From Succinispira mobilis DSM 6222 (GTDB lineage: Bacteria; Bacillota; Negativicutes; Acidaminococcales; Succinispiraceae): a stretch of 64,000 bases of DNA. A program made the position numbers and the translations under genes. The notes beneath the pieces were generated by a model, which was not told the origin of the DNA, made no database searches, and worked only from the letters and a program-made list of their open reading frames with translations. The stretch lies in the NCBI RefSeq assembly GCF_000384135.1, contig NZ_KB913028.1, positions 1,143,351-1,207,350 on the forward strand, written 5' to 3'. How positions within the stretch are numbered: position 1 is the first letter of the stretch; each line of letters starts with the position of its first letter. This document shows positions 53,786-63,132 of this stretch, one piece after another.

Positions 53786-56329
53786 ATGACAAAGCGTAGA
53801 GTGTTTGAAGTAGCCAAGGAGCTAAATGTCTCTAATAAGGAAGTACTGGATATTTTAGAAAAGAACAATATACAAGCAAAAAATCATTTGAGCACTATTG
53901 AAGATGGGGCTCAAGAAATCGTACAAAAATACTTGAAGGTGAATAAGGAACAAGTAGCAGTTGCAAAAATTTCTAAACCAGCTCAAGAAAATAGAAATAA
54001 TATCGAAAATAAGCAGCTGGGGAAGAATGATATAATGAACAAAACTATTGCAGAATCCAAAACAATTAACACAAACAAACAACAGGTCCAAGCAGAAGAA
54101 AGTAAAAAAGAAGCGGTTTTGCCTACGCAAAATAAAAACGTCGTAAATTCGACTAACATGACGCGTAGCAATTCGCGCCCAAACACAGCGAATAAACAGG
54201 GATATCAAGGAACAAACCCTAGACCTAATAGTAGCAATAATACGAATCAAACAACTTCTCAAAATCGAGTTGCGACTAATAATAATGCTAATAGAAGTAC
54301 TAGTGGCACCTCTACTACGAGACCAAACCAACCGCAACAACGTTCGAATAATAGTAATAGTGCGACTGTGAATAGGTCAACTGGTAATACTGCGGCACCG
54401 AAAAAAAATGCCCCAGTCACTGGAACGAGTAATACTAATACTGCTAACAAACCTGGTAATAAAGGTGGAAATAATCGTCAAGGAAGCTATAATAGCCGAC
54501 CTCAATCTGGTAATCGCAATCAAAACAATCGCAATCAGCACAACAGGAGACCTAATAAAACATCAGAACCAGTGGTTGTTCGGGAAGTTAAAAGACCGGA
54601 GAGTATCCAGGTTGCAGAATTTATAACTGTAAAAGATTTAGCCTTAAAAATAAAATGTGAACCGAGTGAAATAATTAAAAAATTATTTATGATGGGCATG
54701 ATGGTTACTATTAATCAAGATTTAGATTTTGATACAGCAACTCTTGTTGCTAGTGAATATAATATTGAGGTTTTAGAACTTCCACCGGAACAAGATCCAA
54801 CAGAGGTTCCAGAAGTTGAAGATGAACCTAAATATAGAGTTGCTAGACCACCTGTTGTAACTGTTATGGGACATGTAGACCATGGTAAAACTTCGTTATT
54901 AGATGCAATTAGAAAAGCTAATGTTACAGCGCGAGAAGCTGGCGGAATAACACAACATATAGGGGCATATCAAGTTAATTTTAATAATAGAAAGATTGTA
55001 TTTTTAGATACTCCAGGTCATGAAGCGTTTACAGCAATGAGAGCACGTGGCGCAAAGGTTACTGATATAGCAATTTTGGTAGTTGCTGCTGACGATGGGG
55101 TAATGCCACAAACGATTGAAGCGATTAATCATGCTAAATCAGCAGAAGTGCCAATAATTGTTGCAGTAAACAAAATGGATAAAGAAGGTGCTAATCCAGA
55201 TATTATTAAACAACAATTAGCCAGTCATAATCTTGTTCCAGAAGACTGGGGCGGAGATACGATTATGGTACCAGTATCTGCCAAACAAAAGATGGGTATT
55301 TCAGACTTACTAGAAATGGTATTGTTGGTTGCTGATATGCAGGAGCTAAAAGCAAATCCAACAATTCCTGCTGTTGGAACGATAATTGAGGCAGAATTAG
55401 ATAAAGGACGGGGTCCGGTAGCTACAGTTTTAGTTCAAAATGGTACATTGAATATAGGTGATAGCATTGTCGCTGGAACTGCCTATGGTAAAGTTAGGGC
55501 TATGATAAATGAACGTGGCGAAAAAGTAAAAAGAGCTCTTCCTGCTACTCCAGTAGAAGTGTTGGGTTTATCTGATGTCCCATTAGCGGGAGATGTTTTA
55601 CATGCCACAGATGAAAAAACAGCGCGGTCAGTGGCAGAAAAACGTTTAGCTAAAAAGCGCATAGAAGAAATGCAAAAAAGTCAAAAAGTATCATTAGATG
55701 ATTTGTTTCAACAAATCCAAGAAGGTAAGTTGAAGCAACTAAATATTTTAGTCAAAGCTGATGTTCAAGGTACTATTGAGGCTTTGAAACAGTCTCTTTC
55801 TAGCATCAAAAATGAAGAAGTAAAAGTGGAAATTGTTCATGCAGGTGTAGGTGCTATAAATGAATCCGATGTTATGTTGGCATCAGCCTCTAATGCTTTA
55901 ATTATTGGCTTTAATGTTCGTCCTGATAATAATGCTAGGAAAGCAGCAGAAACTCAAAGTGTTGATGTTCGCCTGTATAGAGTCATTTATGATGCCATAA
56001 ATGATGTTGAAGCAGCAATAAAGGGAATGTTAGCGCCTAAATTTGAAGAACAATTGCTAGGTAAAGTTGAAGTTCGACAAGTAATGATAATCAATAAAAA
56101 CCCAATTGCAGGTTGCTATGTTCAAGAAGGGAAAGTAACTAATTCCGCACAAGTGCGTCTGGTAAGAGATGGAATAGTAATACACGAAGGTAAAATAGAT
56201 AGTTTAAAACGGTTTAAAGATGATGTAAAAGAAGTTGTTTCAGGCTATGAATGTGGCATAACCCTAGAAAAATTCCGTGATATTAAAGATGGGGATATCT
56301 TAGAAATTTTTATCATGAAAGAAGTGTAG
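53786..56329 (+). CDS. infB: Translation initiation factor IF-2
   Basis: An 847-aa GTPase. Short IF2_N domain, a long low-complexity Asn/Ser/Arg-rich linker (about 55-265), a second IF2_N, then G-domain motifs [25 protein letters not shown] and NKMDK, followed by domains II-IV. The linker is notably asparagine-rich. GGGGGTGG precedes the ATG. Confidence 0.96.
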   Translation: MTKRRVFEVAKELNVSNKEVLDILEKNNIQAKNHLSTIEDGAQEIVQKYLKVNKEQVAVAKISKPAQENRNNIENKQLGKNDIMNKTIAESKTINTNKQQVQAEESKKEAVLPTQNKNVVNSTNMTRSNSRPNTANKQGYQGTNPRPNSSNNTNQTTSQNRVATNNNANRSTSGTSTTRPNQPQQRSNNSNSATVNRSTGNTAAPKKNAPVTGTSNTNTANKPGNKGGNNRQGSYNSRPQSGNRNQNNRNQHNRRPNKTSEPVVVREVKRPESIQVAEFITVKDLALKIKCEPSEIIKKLFMMGMMVTINQDLDFDTATLVASEYNIEVLELPPEQDPTEVPEVEDEPKYRVARPPVVTVMGHVDHGKTSLLDAIRKANVTAREAGGITQHIGAYQVNFNNRKIVFLDTPGHEAFTAMRARGAKVTDIAILVVAADDGVMPQTIEAINHAKSAEVPIIVAVNKMDKEGANPDIIKQQLASHNLVPEDWGGDTIMVPVSAKQKMGISDLLEMVLLVADMQELKANPTIPAVGTIIEAELDKGRGPVATVLVQNGTLNIGDSIVAGTAYGKVRAMINERGEKVKRALPATPVEVLGLSDVPLAGDVLHATDEKTARSVAEKRLAKKRIEEMQKSQKVSLDDLFQQIQEGKLKQLNILVKADVQGTIEALKQSLSSIKNEEVKVEIVHAGVGAINESDVMLASASNALIIGFNVRPDNNARKAAETQSVDVRLYRVIYDAINDVEAAIKGMLAPKFEEQLLGKVEVRQVMIINKNPIAGCYVQEGKVTNSAQVRLVRDGIVIHEGKIDSLKRFKDDVKEVVSGYECGITLEKFRDIKDGDILEIFIMKEV

Positions 56330-56351
56330 AGAAATTTTAGGGAGGTAAATT

Positions 56352-56705
56352 ATGGCGCGCGTAAGAGCTGAAAAAATTCAAGAATTGATAAAGCAAGAAG
56401 TAAGTAAAATAATTCTAAATGATTTAAAAAATCCTCATATTGGGTTTGTTACGGTAACGCAAGTTGAAGTTACGAATGATTTGCGGCATGCAAAAATATG
56501 GCTAAGTTTATATGGTGGACCAGAGGAGCAAGATAGAACTTTGCAAGCTTTAAATAAATCTTTAGGCTATATACGAAGTGAAATTGGGAAGAGAATTCGT
56601 CTTAAATTTGTTCCGGAACTTGCCTTAATGACTGACAATTCGCTTGAGTACAGTAGTCATATTCAGAAAATATTATTGCAGATAAAGGAAAATGAGGCGG
56701 AGTAA
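56352..56705 (+). CDS. rbfA: Ribosome-binding factor A
   Basis: A 117-aa KH-like protein: IQELIKQEVSKIILNDLKNPHIGFVTVTQVEVTNDLRHAKIWL. GGGAGG precedes the ATG. 30S maturation factor. Confidence 0.94.
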   Translation: MARVRAEKIQELIKQEVSKIILNDLKNPHIGFVTVTQVEVTNDLRHAKIWLSLYGGPEEQDRTLQALNKSLGYIRSEIGKRIRLKFVPELALMTDNSLEYSSHIQKILLQIKENEAE

Positions 56706-56706
56706 G

Positions 56707-57672
56707 ATGGTAGAGTGCAGTATAAGCGAAGCGGCTGCTATAATTAGACAGTCTCATAAGTTAGCAATTGTAGCGCATGTAAATCCCGACCCAGACACTC
56801 TAGGCAGTGTCTTAGGATTGGGAAGAGCGCTGGAAAAAACTGGTAAAGAAATCATCATGTTAGTTGATGATAAGATTGCCCATAGCTTAAATTTCATGCC
56901 TGGAATTGGTGAAATTAAAAGACCGGAAGAAATTAGAGAACAGGCTTTTGACTTGCTTGTAATTTTAGATGCTAGTGATTTAGATAGAATTGGTAATGTT
57001 GCCAAAGGGATAACAGCGCCCATATTAAATATTGATCATCATATATCAAATAGTTTATTTGCAGATTATTTAGTATTGGACACAAAAGCAGCAGCTACAG
57101 GAGAAATTATCTATCTGTTGTTGCAAGAATTAGAAATCCCTTTAGATATTGAAATCGCCACAAATTTGTATACTGCAATAGCTACAGACTGCGGTTTTTT
57201 CCAATATGCAAATACTACATCTAGAACAATGTGCTGTGCGGCAAAATTATTAGAATATGGGATAAAACCCAATGAAATTTCAGATAATTTAGAAGTGAAA
57301 ACTTTAGAAAGTATTCAATTGCTTTCTAAAGTTTTACAAACTATGGAATTTTATTCTCAAAACAGAATTGCTGTTATTAGTTTACCAAAATTACTATGTC
57401 AAGAAGGTGTGGAAACGGAAGGCTTTATTCGTTATCCGCGCTATATTGATGGAGTCGAAGTAGCTGTTTTATTTAAATATGTATCAGACAAAACGACAAG
57501 AATAAGTATGCGTTCTAAAAACTTAGATGTTAGTGAAGTGGCGTTATTATTTGGTGGTGGTGGTCACAAACGAGCAGCTGGCTGCACGATTTATGAAGAT
57601 ATAAATACCGCTAAAAATCAGCTGATTAAAAAATTAAATGAAGCAATCGAGGCTGAAGAAAATAATGCTTGA
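56707..57672 (+). CDS. nrnA: DHH-family nanoRNase/pAp phosphatase NrnA
   Basis: About 321 aa with the DHH phosphoesterase motifs VAHVNPDPDTLGS, ILDASD, NIDHHISNS and TDCGFFQYANT, and a DHHA1 domain ending in LLFGGGGHKRAAG. It degrades short oligoribonucleotides and pAp. ATG 56707 follows GAGGCGGAG. Confidence 0.93.
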   Translation: MVECSISEAAAIIRQSHKLAIVAHVNPDPDTLGSVLGLGRALEKTGKEIIMLVDDKIAHSLNFMPGIGEIKRPEEIREQAFDLLVILDASDLDRIGNVAKGITAPILNIDHHISNSLFADYLVLDTKAAATGEIIYLLLQELEIPLDIEIATNLYTAIATDCGFFQYANTTSRTMCCAAKLLEYGIKPNEISDNLEVKTLESIQLLSKVLQTMEFYSQNRIAVISLPKLLCQEGVETEGFIRYPRYIDGVEVAVLFKYVSDKTTRISMRSKNLDVSEVALLFGGGGHKRAAGCTIYEDINTAKNQLIKKLNEAIEAEENNA

Positions 57673-58552
57673 TGGAATTTTAAATATATTAAAACCACCA
57701 GGGATGACAAGTCATGATGTGGTGAGTTTGGTGCGCAAAACATTGCACACTAAAAAAGTAGGACATGCTGGAACTTTAGATCCGGATGCAGCAGGTGTAT
57801 TACCTATATTTGTTGGTAAAGCTACACGATTGATTGAGTATGCAACAGAGGCACCAAAAACTTATAGAGTGCACATGCAATTTGGAGTACAAACAGATAC
57901 TGGGGACGATAGTGGTAATATTATAAAAAAGTCAGAAATTTATTCTTTGAACGAAGAGCTAATAATAAAAGTATTGCAAGAATTCCAAGGAGAACAAGAG
58001 CAAATTCCGCCGATGTATTCTGCAATAAAACATGATGGTAAGAAATTATATGAACTTGCTAGAAGTGGCGTAGAAGTAGAGCGTAAACCTAGAAAAATTT
58101 TTATAGAGGCAATAAGATTATTAGCTAAAAATGAACAAGGCTTATTTTTAGAAGTTATTTGCTCTAAAGGAACTTATATTAGAACTTTAGTTGAGGATAT
58201 TGCTCAAAAATTAGATATGTGTGCAACAATGACATTCCTGCTAAGAATGCAAGTTGGTGTATTTAATATACAAGAAGCAATTTCTTTAGAGATATTTTTA
58301 GAAAAACAAAAAAGCTGTCTACTTAACGCAGAATTGGCTATTAATCATTTGCCAAAAATTAAATTAACAGAAAAGCAGAGCTTGAGATTTAGCCAAGGAG
58401 TTTTAACAACTATTCAGGATTTAGATTTAAAATATAAACAGACAGAACAATTGCGAGTATATACCCATGAAGATGTTTTTTTAGGCATTGGTTGTGTAGA
58501 TAGCAAGCAAATAAAACCACTAAAAGTATTTACTATTGTTAGATTGGATTGA
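57665..58552 (+). CDS. truB: tRNA pseudouridine-55 synthase TruB
   Basis: About 295 aa with GILNILKPPGMTSHDVV, the catalytic Asp in HAGTLDPDAAGVLPI, and CSKGTYIRTLVEDIAQKL. Its start overlaps nrnA by eight bases. Confidence 0.95.
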   Translation: MLDGILNILKPPGMTSHDVVSLVRKTLHTKKVGHAGTLDPDAAGVLPIFVGKATRLIEYATEAPKTYRVHMQFGVQTDTGDDSGNIIKKSEIYSLNEELIIKVLQEFQGEQEQIPPMYSAIKHDGKKLYELARSGVEVERKPRKIFIEAIRLLAKNEQGLFLEVICSKGTYIRTLVEDIAQKLDMCATMTFLLRMQVGVFNIQEAISLEIFLEKQKSCLLNAELAINHLPKIKLTEKQSLRFSQGVLTTIQDLDLKYKQTEQLRVYTHEDVFLGIGCVDSKQIKPLKVFTIVRLD

Positions 58553-58559
58553 TTGCGAA

Positions 58560-59495
58560 ATGCAAGTAATAAGAAGTTTTGCAGAAATTAAAGATAGTGT
58601 TAAGGGTTGTATTTTGGCTTTGGGTACTTTTGATGGAGTTCATTTAGGACATCGTGAAATTATATCTAAAGCTAAAAAGTATGCCAACGAAAAAAAACTA
58701 AAAACTATAATTTTTAGTTTTTCTAATCATCCTTTTGTGCATTTAAAACCAGAGCAAGTGCCATATATGCTACTCAATAATGAAGATAAAGAATCTATTA
58801 TAGAAGAACTAGGTGTTGACGTGTTAATTAATGTTGCATTTGATCAAGAACTAGCTAATCTGGAAGCAAAAGAATTTATAGATTTACTCTACCAATATCT
58901 ACAGCCATTAAAAATAGTTGTAGGTGAAAATTTCACTTATGGCAAATTTGGTGCTGGTAATGTTATTACTCTTTCGAAGGAGTGCAAGTTACGTAATATT
59001 GAGTTAGCAATTCAACCTTTAATTAGAATTGATGATCTATTGGTAAGTAGTACTAATATTCGTCAAGCTATAACTTTAGGCGAAATTTCTCTTGCTAATT
59101 TATTATTAGCGCGAACACATTTTATTCAAGGCAAGGTAGTAAAGGGTTCACAAATAGGCAGAACTATAGGTTTTCCAACGGCTAATCTTGAATTGTTAGG
59201 TCTAAATTTAGCCATACCAGCTAACGGAGTTTATGTAGCCAAGGTACTTACGGAAAGTAAGCAAGAGTTTTATGCAATTGCAAATATTGGAACTAATCCT
59301 ACAGTTAAAAGCACTATGGATAAACGCTTAGAAGTTCACATTTTAAATTTTCAGGGTGATATTTATGGAGAGAAATTACGTGTATATTTTTATGAAAAAA
59401 TACGTTTAGAGCAAAAATTTAATAATTTGCAAGAATTAGCTGAACAACTTTATAGAGATAAAAATTTTGTTCTAAATTATTTTAGTCTAGTATAG
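58560..59495 (+). CDS. ribF: Bifunctional riboflavin kinase/FAD synthetase RibF
   Basis: About 311 aa. N-terminal FAD synthetase with ALGTFDGVHLGHREII and SSTNIRQAI; C-terminal riboflavin kinase with GRTIGFPTANL and TNPTVK. ATG 58560 is chosen over an earlier TTG inside truB. Last gene of the operon. Confidence 0.94.
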   Translation: MQVIRSFAEIKDSVKGCILALGTFDGVHLGHREIISKAKKYANEKKLKTIIFSFSNHPFVHLKPEQVPYMLLNNEDKESIIEELGVDVLINVAFDQELANLEAKEFIDLLYQYLQPLKIVVGENFTYGKFGAGNVITLSKECKLRNIELAIQPLIRIDDLLVSSTNIRQAITLGEISLANLLLARTHFIQGKVVKGSQIGRTIGFPTANLELLGLNLAIPANGVYVAKVLTESKQEFYAIANIGTNPTVKSTMDKRLEVHILNFQGDIYGEKLRVYFYEKIRLEQKFNNLQELAEQLYRDKNFVLNYFSLV

Positions 59496-59502
59496 AAATA
59501 AT

Positions 59503-59552
59503 AAAAAACCAAAACTTTACAAGCGGAAAGCTTAGTAAAGTTTTGGTTTTTT
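59503..59552. terminator. Bidirectional terminator after ribF
   Basis: AAAAAACCAAAACTTTAC pairs with GTAAAGTTTTGGTTTTTT. It serves both the ribF operon and the minus-strand gene that ends at 59553. Confidence 0.9.
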
Positions 59553-59831
59553 CTATTGCATATGTTTTATACGATCGTGTTCTTCGGCTTTTTTGGCATC
59601 ATTGAAGTTAGGTAAATTACTTAAGTATCCTGTGATTCGTCGCACCCGATTAATAGTATCATATTTAGGTGTCAATATTACTTCATCTGATTGCGAATTA
59701 AGTTGAATTTCAAGTTCTTTAAGCTTGATGGTAGGATTTAATTCTAATTCCTCATTAACATAACTTAAAGCTTCTTCATAACTCATTGTATCAGGGTAAG
59801 TAATTTGAATGTTTTTAAAATGTGCTGTCAT
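59553..59831 (-). CDS. Small protein of unknown function (about 92 aa)
   Basis: The start at 59831 has GAGAGG nine bases upstream; ATG 59840 would sit right on it. Soluble, charged protein (TYPDTMSYEEALSYVNEEL near the start), no cysteines and no membrane segment. I do not recognise the family. Confidence 0.65.
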   Translation of the reverse strand: MTAHFKNIQITYPDTMSYEEALSYVNEELELNPTIKLKELEIQLNSQSDEVILTPKYDTINRVRRITGYLSNLPNFNDAKKAEEHDRIKHMQ

Positions 59832-60002
59832 TATATTCATCCTCTCGTTAATAGCATATTAGTATTATAGAATACTAATTATTAATTGTAAAGAGAAGAA
59901 TTAATAACAAAAAGCATATTTAGGACTTGAATAACGACGCAACTACTATATATTGTATTTTTCGGCAGGTTTCTAAATTTAAAATAAGAAAAAAATAGGA
60001 CT

Positions 60003-60365
60003 TTAAGCAAAAATATCAATCATTTTTCGGTATAAATTAGCAATACGGTTTTCTGAAGAAACGATATTTCTGGGAATAACAAGTTTAGCAATTTGAAAGT
60101 CTTTGCCAGCTTCTTTTAATTTTTCTAGGGATTTGAGCATTAGATTGTAGCCAGAGCGAGAAATGGAAACAGTAGCAGCAGGGTTAGCCTGTTCTTTCGC
60201 TAAAAGCGTGTTAGCTATTGAGTTTCTATTTACTTGCGCAAGCTGCTGAGCCGAAAGTTTTGTTTTACCACGTTTAAGGCTCTGTGGTTCTGAACTTTTG
60301 TTTGATGAATGGTTAGATTTACTAGAATTACCAGCCAGTACATCAATCCCCTTAATAATACTCAT
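60003..60365 (-). CDS. Small protein of unknown function (120 aa)
   Basis: A 120-aa protein with GAAGGAGC before the ATG, starting one base after the stop of the gene at 60906. N-terminal part (about 10-40) is Ser/Lys/Asn-rich and probably disordered; residues 75-120 are helical. No cysteine, no signal peptide. Family not recognised. Coupled translation with its neighbour suggests a common role. Confidence 0.65.
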   Translation of the reverse strand: MSIIKGIDVLAGNSSKSNHSSNKSSEPQSLKRGKTKLSAQQLAQVNRNSIANTLLAKEQANPAATVSISRSGYNLMLKSLEKLKEAGKDFQIAKLVIPRNIVSSENRIANLYRKMIDIFA

Positions 60366-60366
60366 A

Positions 60367-60906
60367 CTATTTAAGCTCCTTCATTTGCGTAAGATAGTTG
60401 CTTAAAACTGTACGCAGTTCTTCTCTAACTAGATCAGATTTTTTATCAACACTTAGGATGTACTCAATATTTTGTTCTTTGTATGGATGATAAATGAAAA
60501 TATTAGTTGTTTTATCATAAAGATATACTTCTAGTTTTATATTAGTAAAAACATAGTCATCATCAGAATTAAAAGGCATATAGGTAGTATATTGCTCATA
60601 TTTATGAATATTAAGAAATACGATAATTTCACAATTTACCTTTTCCGAAATTCTAGTTAGCAGTTCTTTAGAAAGTGGAGCTTTTGCTTTAAGGGGCGAA
60701 ATAAAGTCAGCTTGTGGTAGAACTTTATAGTTAGGAAATAAGAACCTACGTTTTACTTCTGTACGAAATAATTCAAAATCTTGTGAGCTCTCTTCAGCTG
60801 CAACTAAAAATAAAACTGGTCTTTCAGGAAAAGCTGCGTTAATATTACAGGCATTCGAAAAAAAAATTATCAAAAAACAAATTAGAAAAAAGTATACTTT
60901 TTTCAT
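60367..60906 (-). CDS. Secreted or periplasmic protein of unknown function
   Basis: About 179 aa with an N-terminal signal sequence (KKVYFFLICFLIIFFSNACN); the cysteine after SNA could be a lipobox, but the fit is poor. The mature part has RPVLFLVAAEES, LLTRISEKVNCEIIVFLNI and KLEVYLYDKTTNIFIY, a mixed alpha/beta pattern similar to exported stress or polysaccharide-related small domains, without a firm match. ATG 60906 or 60927 could be the start. Confidence 0.65.
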   Translation of the reverse strand: MKKVYFFLICFLIIFFSNACNINAAFPERPVLFLVAAEESSQDFELFRTEVKRRFLFPNYKVLPQADFISPLKAKAPLSKELLTRISEKVNCEIIVFLNIHKYEQYTTYMPFNSDDDYVFTNIKLEVYLYDKTTNIFIYHPYKEQNIEYILSVDKKSDLVREELRTVLSNYLTQMKELK

Positions 60907-60937
60907 GACCAACACTTCACTTTTCATTTAATTTTTT

Positions 60938-60976
60938 GAAAAAAAGCAATATAAGCTTACTAGAGCTGATATTGCT
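60938..60976 (-). terminator. Terminator of the DnaA-I-like gene
   Basis: On the minus strand AGCAATAT pairs with ATATTGCT and is followed by seven T. Confidence 0.75.
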
Positions 60977-60983
60977 TAGTTTT

Positions 60984-61331
60984 TTATAGGCAAACAGTAC
61001 GAACATATTCCACATTAAAAGCTGCTTGAATTGCAGGCAAATAATTTGCTTCAATAGTAGTTCGTTGCATAGCTGTACTAGTTATTAACATGACGGTAGT
61101 TTCATTACGTTTAATTGATTGGATAGTACTAAAGTGTTTCAAAAATGCATCTTCTCCTATCTTCTCTTTTAAACTACTTAAAGCTGGAAATAGATCTGGC
61201 TGTTCATTTTTAATACGCTGTTCCAGTGGTGAAAATGGAACAGTAAACACTTTCGCATCTTTAGGACTGTCAACCAAAAATTGTTCATCAGATTCGTCGG
61301 GAACGTAAAACCCATTTTTGTGCATACTCAT
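60984..61331 (-). CDS. Stand-alone DnaA domain-I-like protein
   Basis: A 115-aa protein with AAAGGAGC before the ATG. Residues about 45-115 (LSSLKEKIGEDAFLKHFSTI, then a strand, then RTTIEANYLPAIQAAFNV) resemble the N-terminal interaction domain of DnaA (helix, strand pair, and a W/N-x-x-YLPxI-like end). The AAA+ and DNA-binding domains are absent. It could bind DnaA, DnaB or another replication partner. The similarity was judged by eye and needs a profile search. Confidence 0.55.
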   Translation of the reverse strand: MSMHKNGFYVPDESDEQFLVDSPKDAKVFTVPFSPLEQRIKNEQPDLFPALSSLKEKIGEDAFLKHFSTIQSIKRNETTVMLITSTAMQRTTIEANYLPAIQAAFNVEYVRTVCL

Positions 61332-61427
61332 TTATATAAAGCTCCTTTAAATTAAATTATAATCTCCTAAATTATAAGATATTTGTTGCTAAACGTCAAG
61401 TTTGGCAGAGTTTATATGATTTATAAC

Positions 61428-61457
61428 TTGCATTATATACAAAATTTATGATAGTAT
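61428..61457 (+). promoter_or_regulatory. Possible promoter of the CNNM-type gene
   Basis: TTGCAT (61428-61433), 18-base spacer, TAGTAT (61452-61457), about 70 bases upstream of the coding region. Confidence 0.4.
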
Positions 61458-61526
61458 TAATATAAATAAATTTTGAGGTCTTAAGGAGGTGTATCTGTTC
61501 TGCAAACTTTTGTAGACAGAGTTTAG

Positions 61527-62873
61527 TTGGATTATCTAACAATAAGCGTTAATTTAATATTGGTGATTTTTATGGTGGCATTAAATGGATTTTTTGTAGC
61601 CGCTGAATTTTCCATGGTTAAAGTACGCGAAAGTAGAATAGAAACATTAGCGCTTACTGGAAATATGCAAGCACGCTTTGCTAAGGCAGTAGTAATGAAT
61701 TTGGATGCATATTTATCAGCGTGTCAATTAGGGATTACCTTAGCTTCATTAGGATTAGGTTGGATGGGTGAGCCCGCGGTAGCTAAAATTTTAAACTACT
61801 TATTCACAAGTTTTGGTTGGTCAATTGAAATATCAAAAAGTATGTCTTTTGCAGTGGCTTTTTCTTTTATAACGGCTATGCACATAGTCTTAGGTGAATT
61901 AGCTCCGAAAACATTAGCTATACAAAGAAGTGAATCAGTAGTCCTTTGGACCGCCGTTCCACTAATAATTTTTTATAAATTAATGTACCCATTTATTTGG
62001 GTTTTGAATTTTTCGGCAAACAAATTTTTATCTTTTTTTGGTATAAATTTCAAAGAACACCATGATTCAGCCCATTCAGAGGCAGAATTGCGAATAATAA
62101 TGGAAGAAAGTCATAAGAGTGGTTTGATAGATAACACTGAGTTGATGTTTGTGGACAATATTTTTAATTTTTCTGAGCGCACAGCAAGAGAGATTATGAT
62201 TCCGCGAACAGATATGGTCTGTCTGTATAAAAATCATTCTTTTGAAGAAAACTTAGCAATTTCTTTAAGCGAAGAACTAACTCGCTATCCAGTTTGCAAC
62301 CCAGATAAGGATAATATTATTGGTTTTGTTCATATAAAAGATATGCTAGCGGTAGTTGCCAAAAATCAGCCGCGGGAAATTGAACCATTAATTAGAAAGA
62401 TAATAACTGTTCCTGAAACTATGTCTGTAGCGCAGCTTTTGAAAATTCTACAAAAAAATCGTTCGCAAATTGCATTGTTAATAGATGAGTATGGTGGAAC
62501 AGCAGGTTTAGTAACCTTAGAGGATATCTTGGAAGAAATAGTTGGTGAAATTCAGGATGAATTTGATGAAGAACGTCCAGAAATAGAGAAAACTGATAAA
62601 GGATATTCCGTTGCAGGTTTAGTTTTAGTAGATGATATTAATGAATTATTGAATATACAAATTGACACGAATTTAGCAGACACAATAGGCGGATGGTTTT
62701 ATACTACTATGGGCGTAAATCCAACAGTAGGCCAAAAAATTGAAGAAGCAGGTTATATTTTCACAGTTATAGATATTGATAATATTAGAATCAGCAGAAT
62801 TAGAATTGAAAAAAAACCAGTTGAAAAGTTGACAAACTTAAGTTATGCGGATAAAATAAACGTCATGGATTAA
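61527..62873 (+). CDS. CNNM/CorC-HlyC family membrane protein
   Basis: A 448-aa protein with an N-terminal DUF21/CNNM membrane domain (about 1-180; FMVALNGFFVAAEFSMVKVRESR and ACQLGITLASLGLGWMGEPAV), a CBS pair (about 200-330; MIPRTDMVCL and LLIDEYGGTAGLVTLEDILEEIVGEI) and a C-terminal CorC/HlyC domain. Members are linked to magnesium export or cobalt resistance. The start is taken as TTG 61527 because TAG precedes it in frame; ATG 61572 is an alternative. A strong AAGGAGGTG lies 36 bases upstream, out of reach. Confidence 0.9.
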   Translation: MDYLTISVNLILVIFMVALNGFFVAAEFSMVKVRESRIETLALTGNMQARFAKAVVMNLDAYLSACQLGITLASLGLGWMGEPAVAKILNYLFTSFGWSIEISKSMSFAVAFSFITAMHIVLGELAPKTLAIQRSESVVLWTAVPLIIFYKLMYPFIWVLNFSANKFLSFFGINFKEHHDSAHSEAELRIIMEESHKSGLIDNTELMFVDNIFNFSERTAREIMIPRTDMVCLYKNHSFEENLAISLSEELTRYPVCNPDKDNIIGFVHIKDMLAVVAKNQPREIEPLIRKIITVPETMSVAQLLKILQKNRSQIALLIDEYGGTAGLVTLEDILEEIVGEIQDEFDEERPEIEKTDKGYSVAGLVLVDDINELLNIQIDTNLADTIGGWFYTTMGVNPTVGQKIEEAGYIFTVIDIDNIRISRIRIEKKPVEKLTNLSYADKINVMD

Positions 62874-62919
62874 ATGTTATAATTAAAGCTAAGATATAAG
62901 ATAAGTAGTATACTTTTAA

Positions 62920-63100
62920 ATTTTAAGAGAGTTCTTGCTTGGTGCGAAAGAATAATTTTAAGTATGCGAATACACTTATGGAGCAGTGCTTTTTAGCATC
63001 GGTTAGCACCGTTATCAGCTTTAAAGCGGCTTAGGCAAAAAAGGTGGTACCGCGGGTTAATACTCGTCCTTTCTAGATAATCTAGAAAGGACGTTTTTTT
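62920..63100 (+). promoter_or_regulatory. T-box leader for tyrS
   Basis: The T-box sequence AAGGTGGTACCGCGG (63041-63055) is present and is followed by a terminator whose stem GTCCTTTCTAGA (63066-63077) pairs with 63081-63092 and then seven T. The upstream stem I region contains GAATACACT, whose TAC (62971-62973) is a plausible tyrosine specifier. Uncharged tRNA-Tyr would turn the gene on. Confidence 0.9.
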
Positions 63101-63132
63101 ATTATTAAATTATAGATAAAGGTGGTAGAAAA

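Noticed and set aside
53855-54626. Overlapping open frames within the infB linker
   Set aside because: The Asn/Ser-rich low-complexity part of IF-2 creates stop-poor shadow frames. Only infB has a start and domains.
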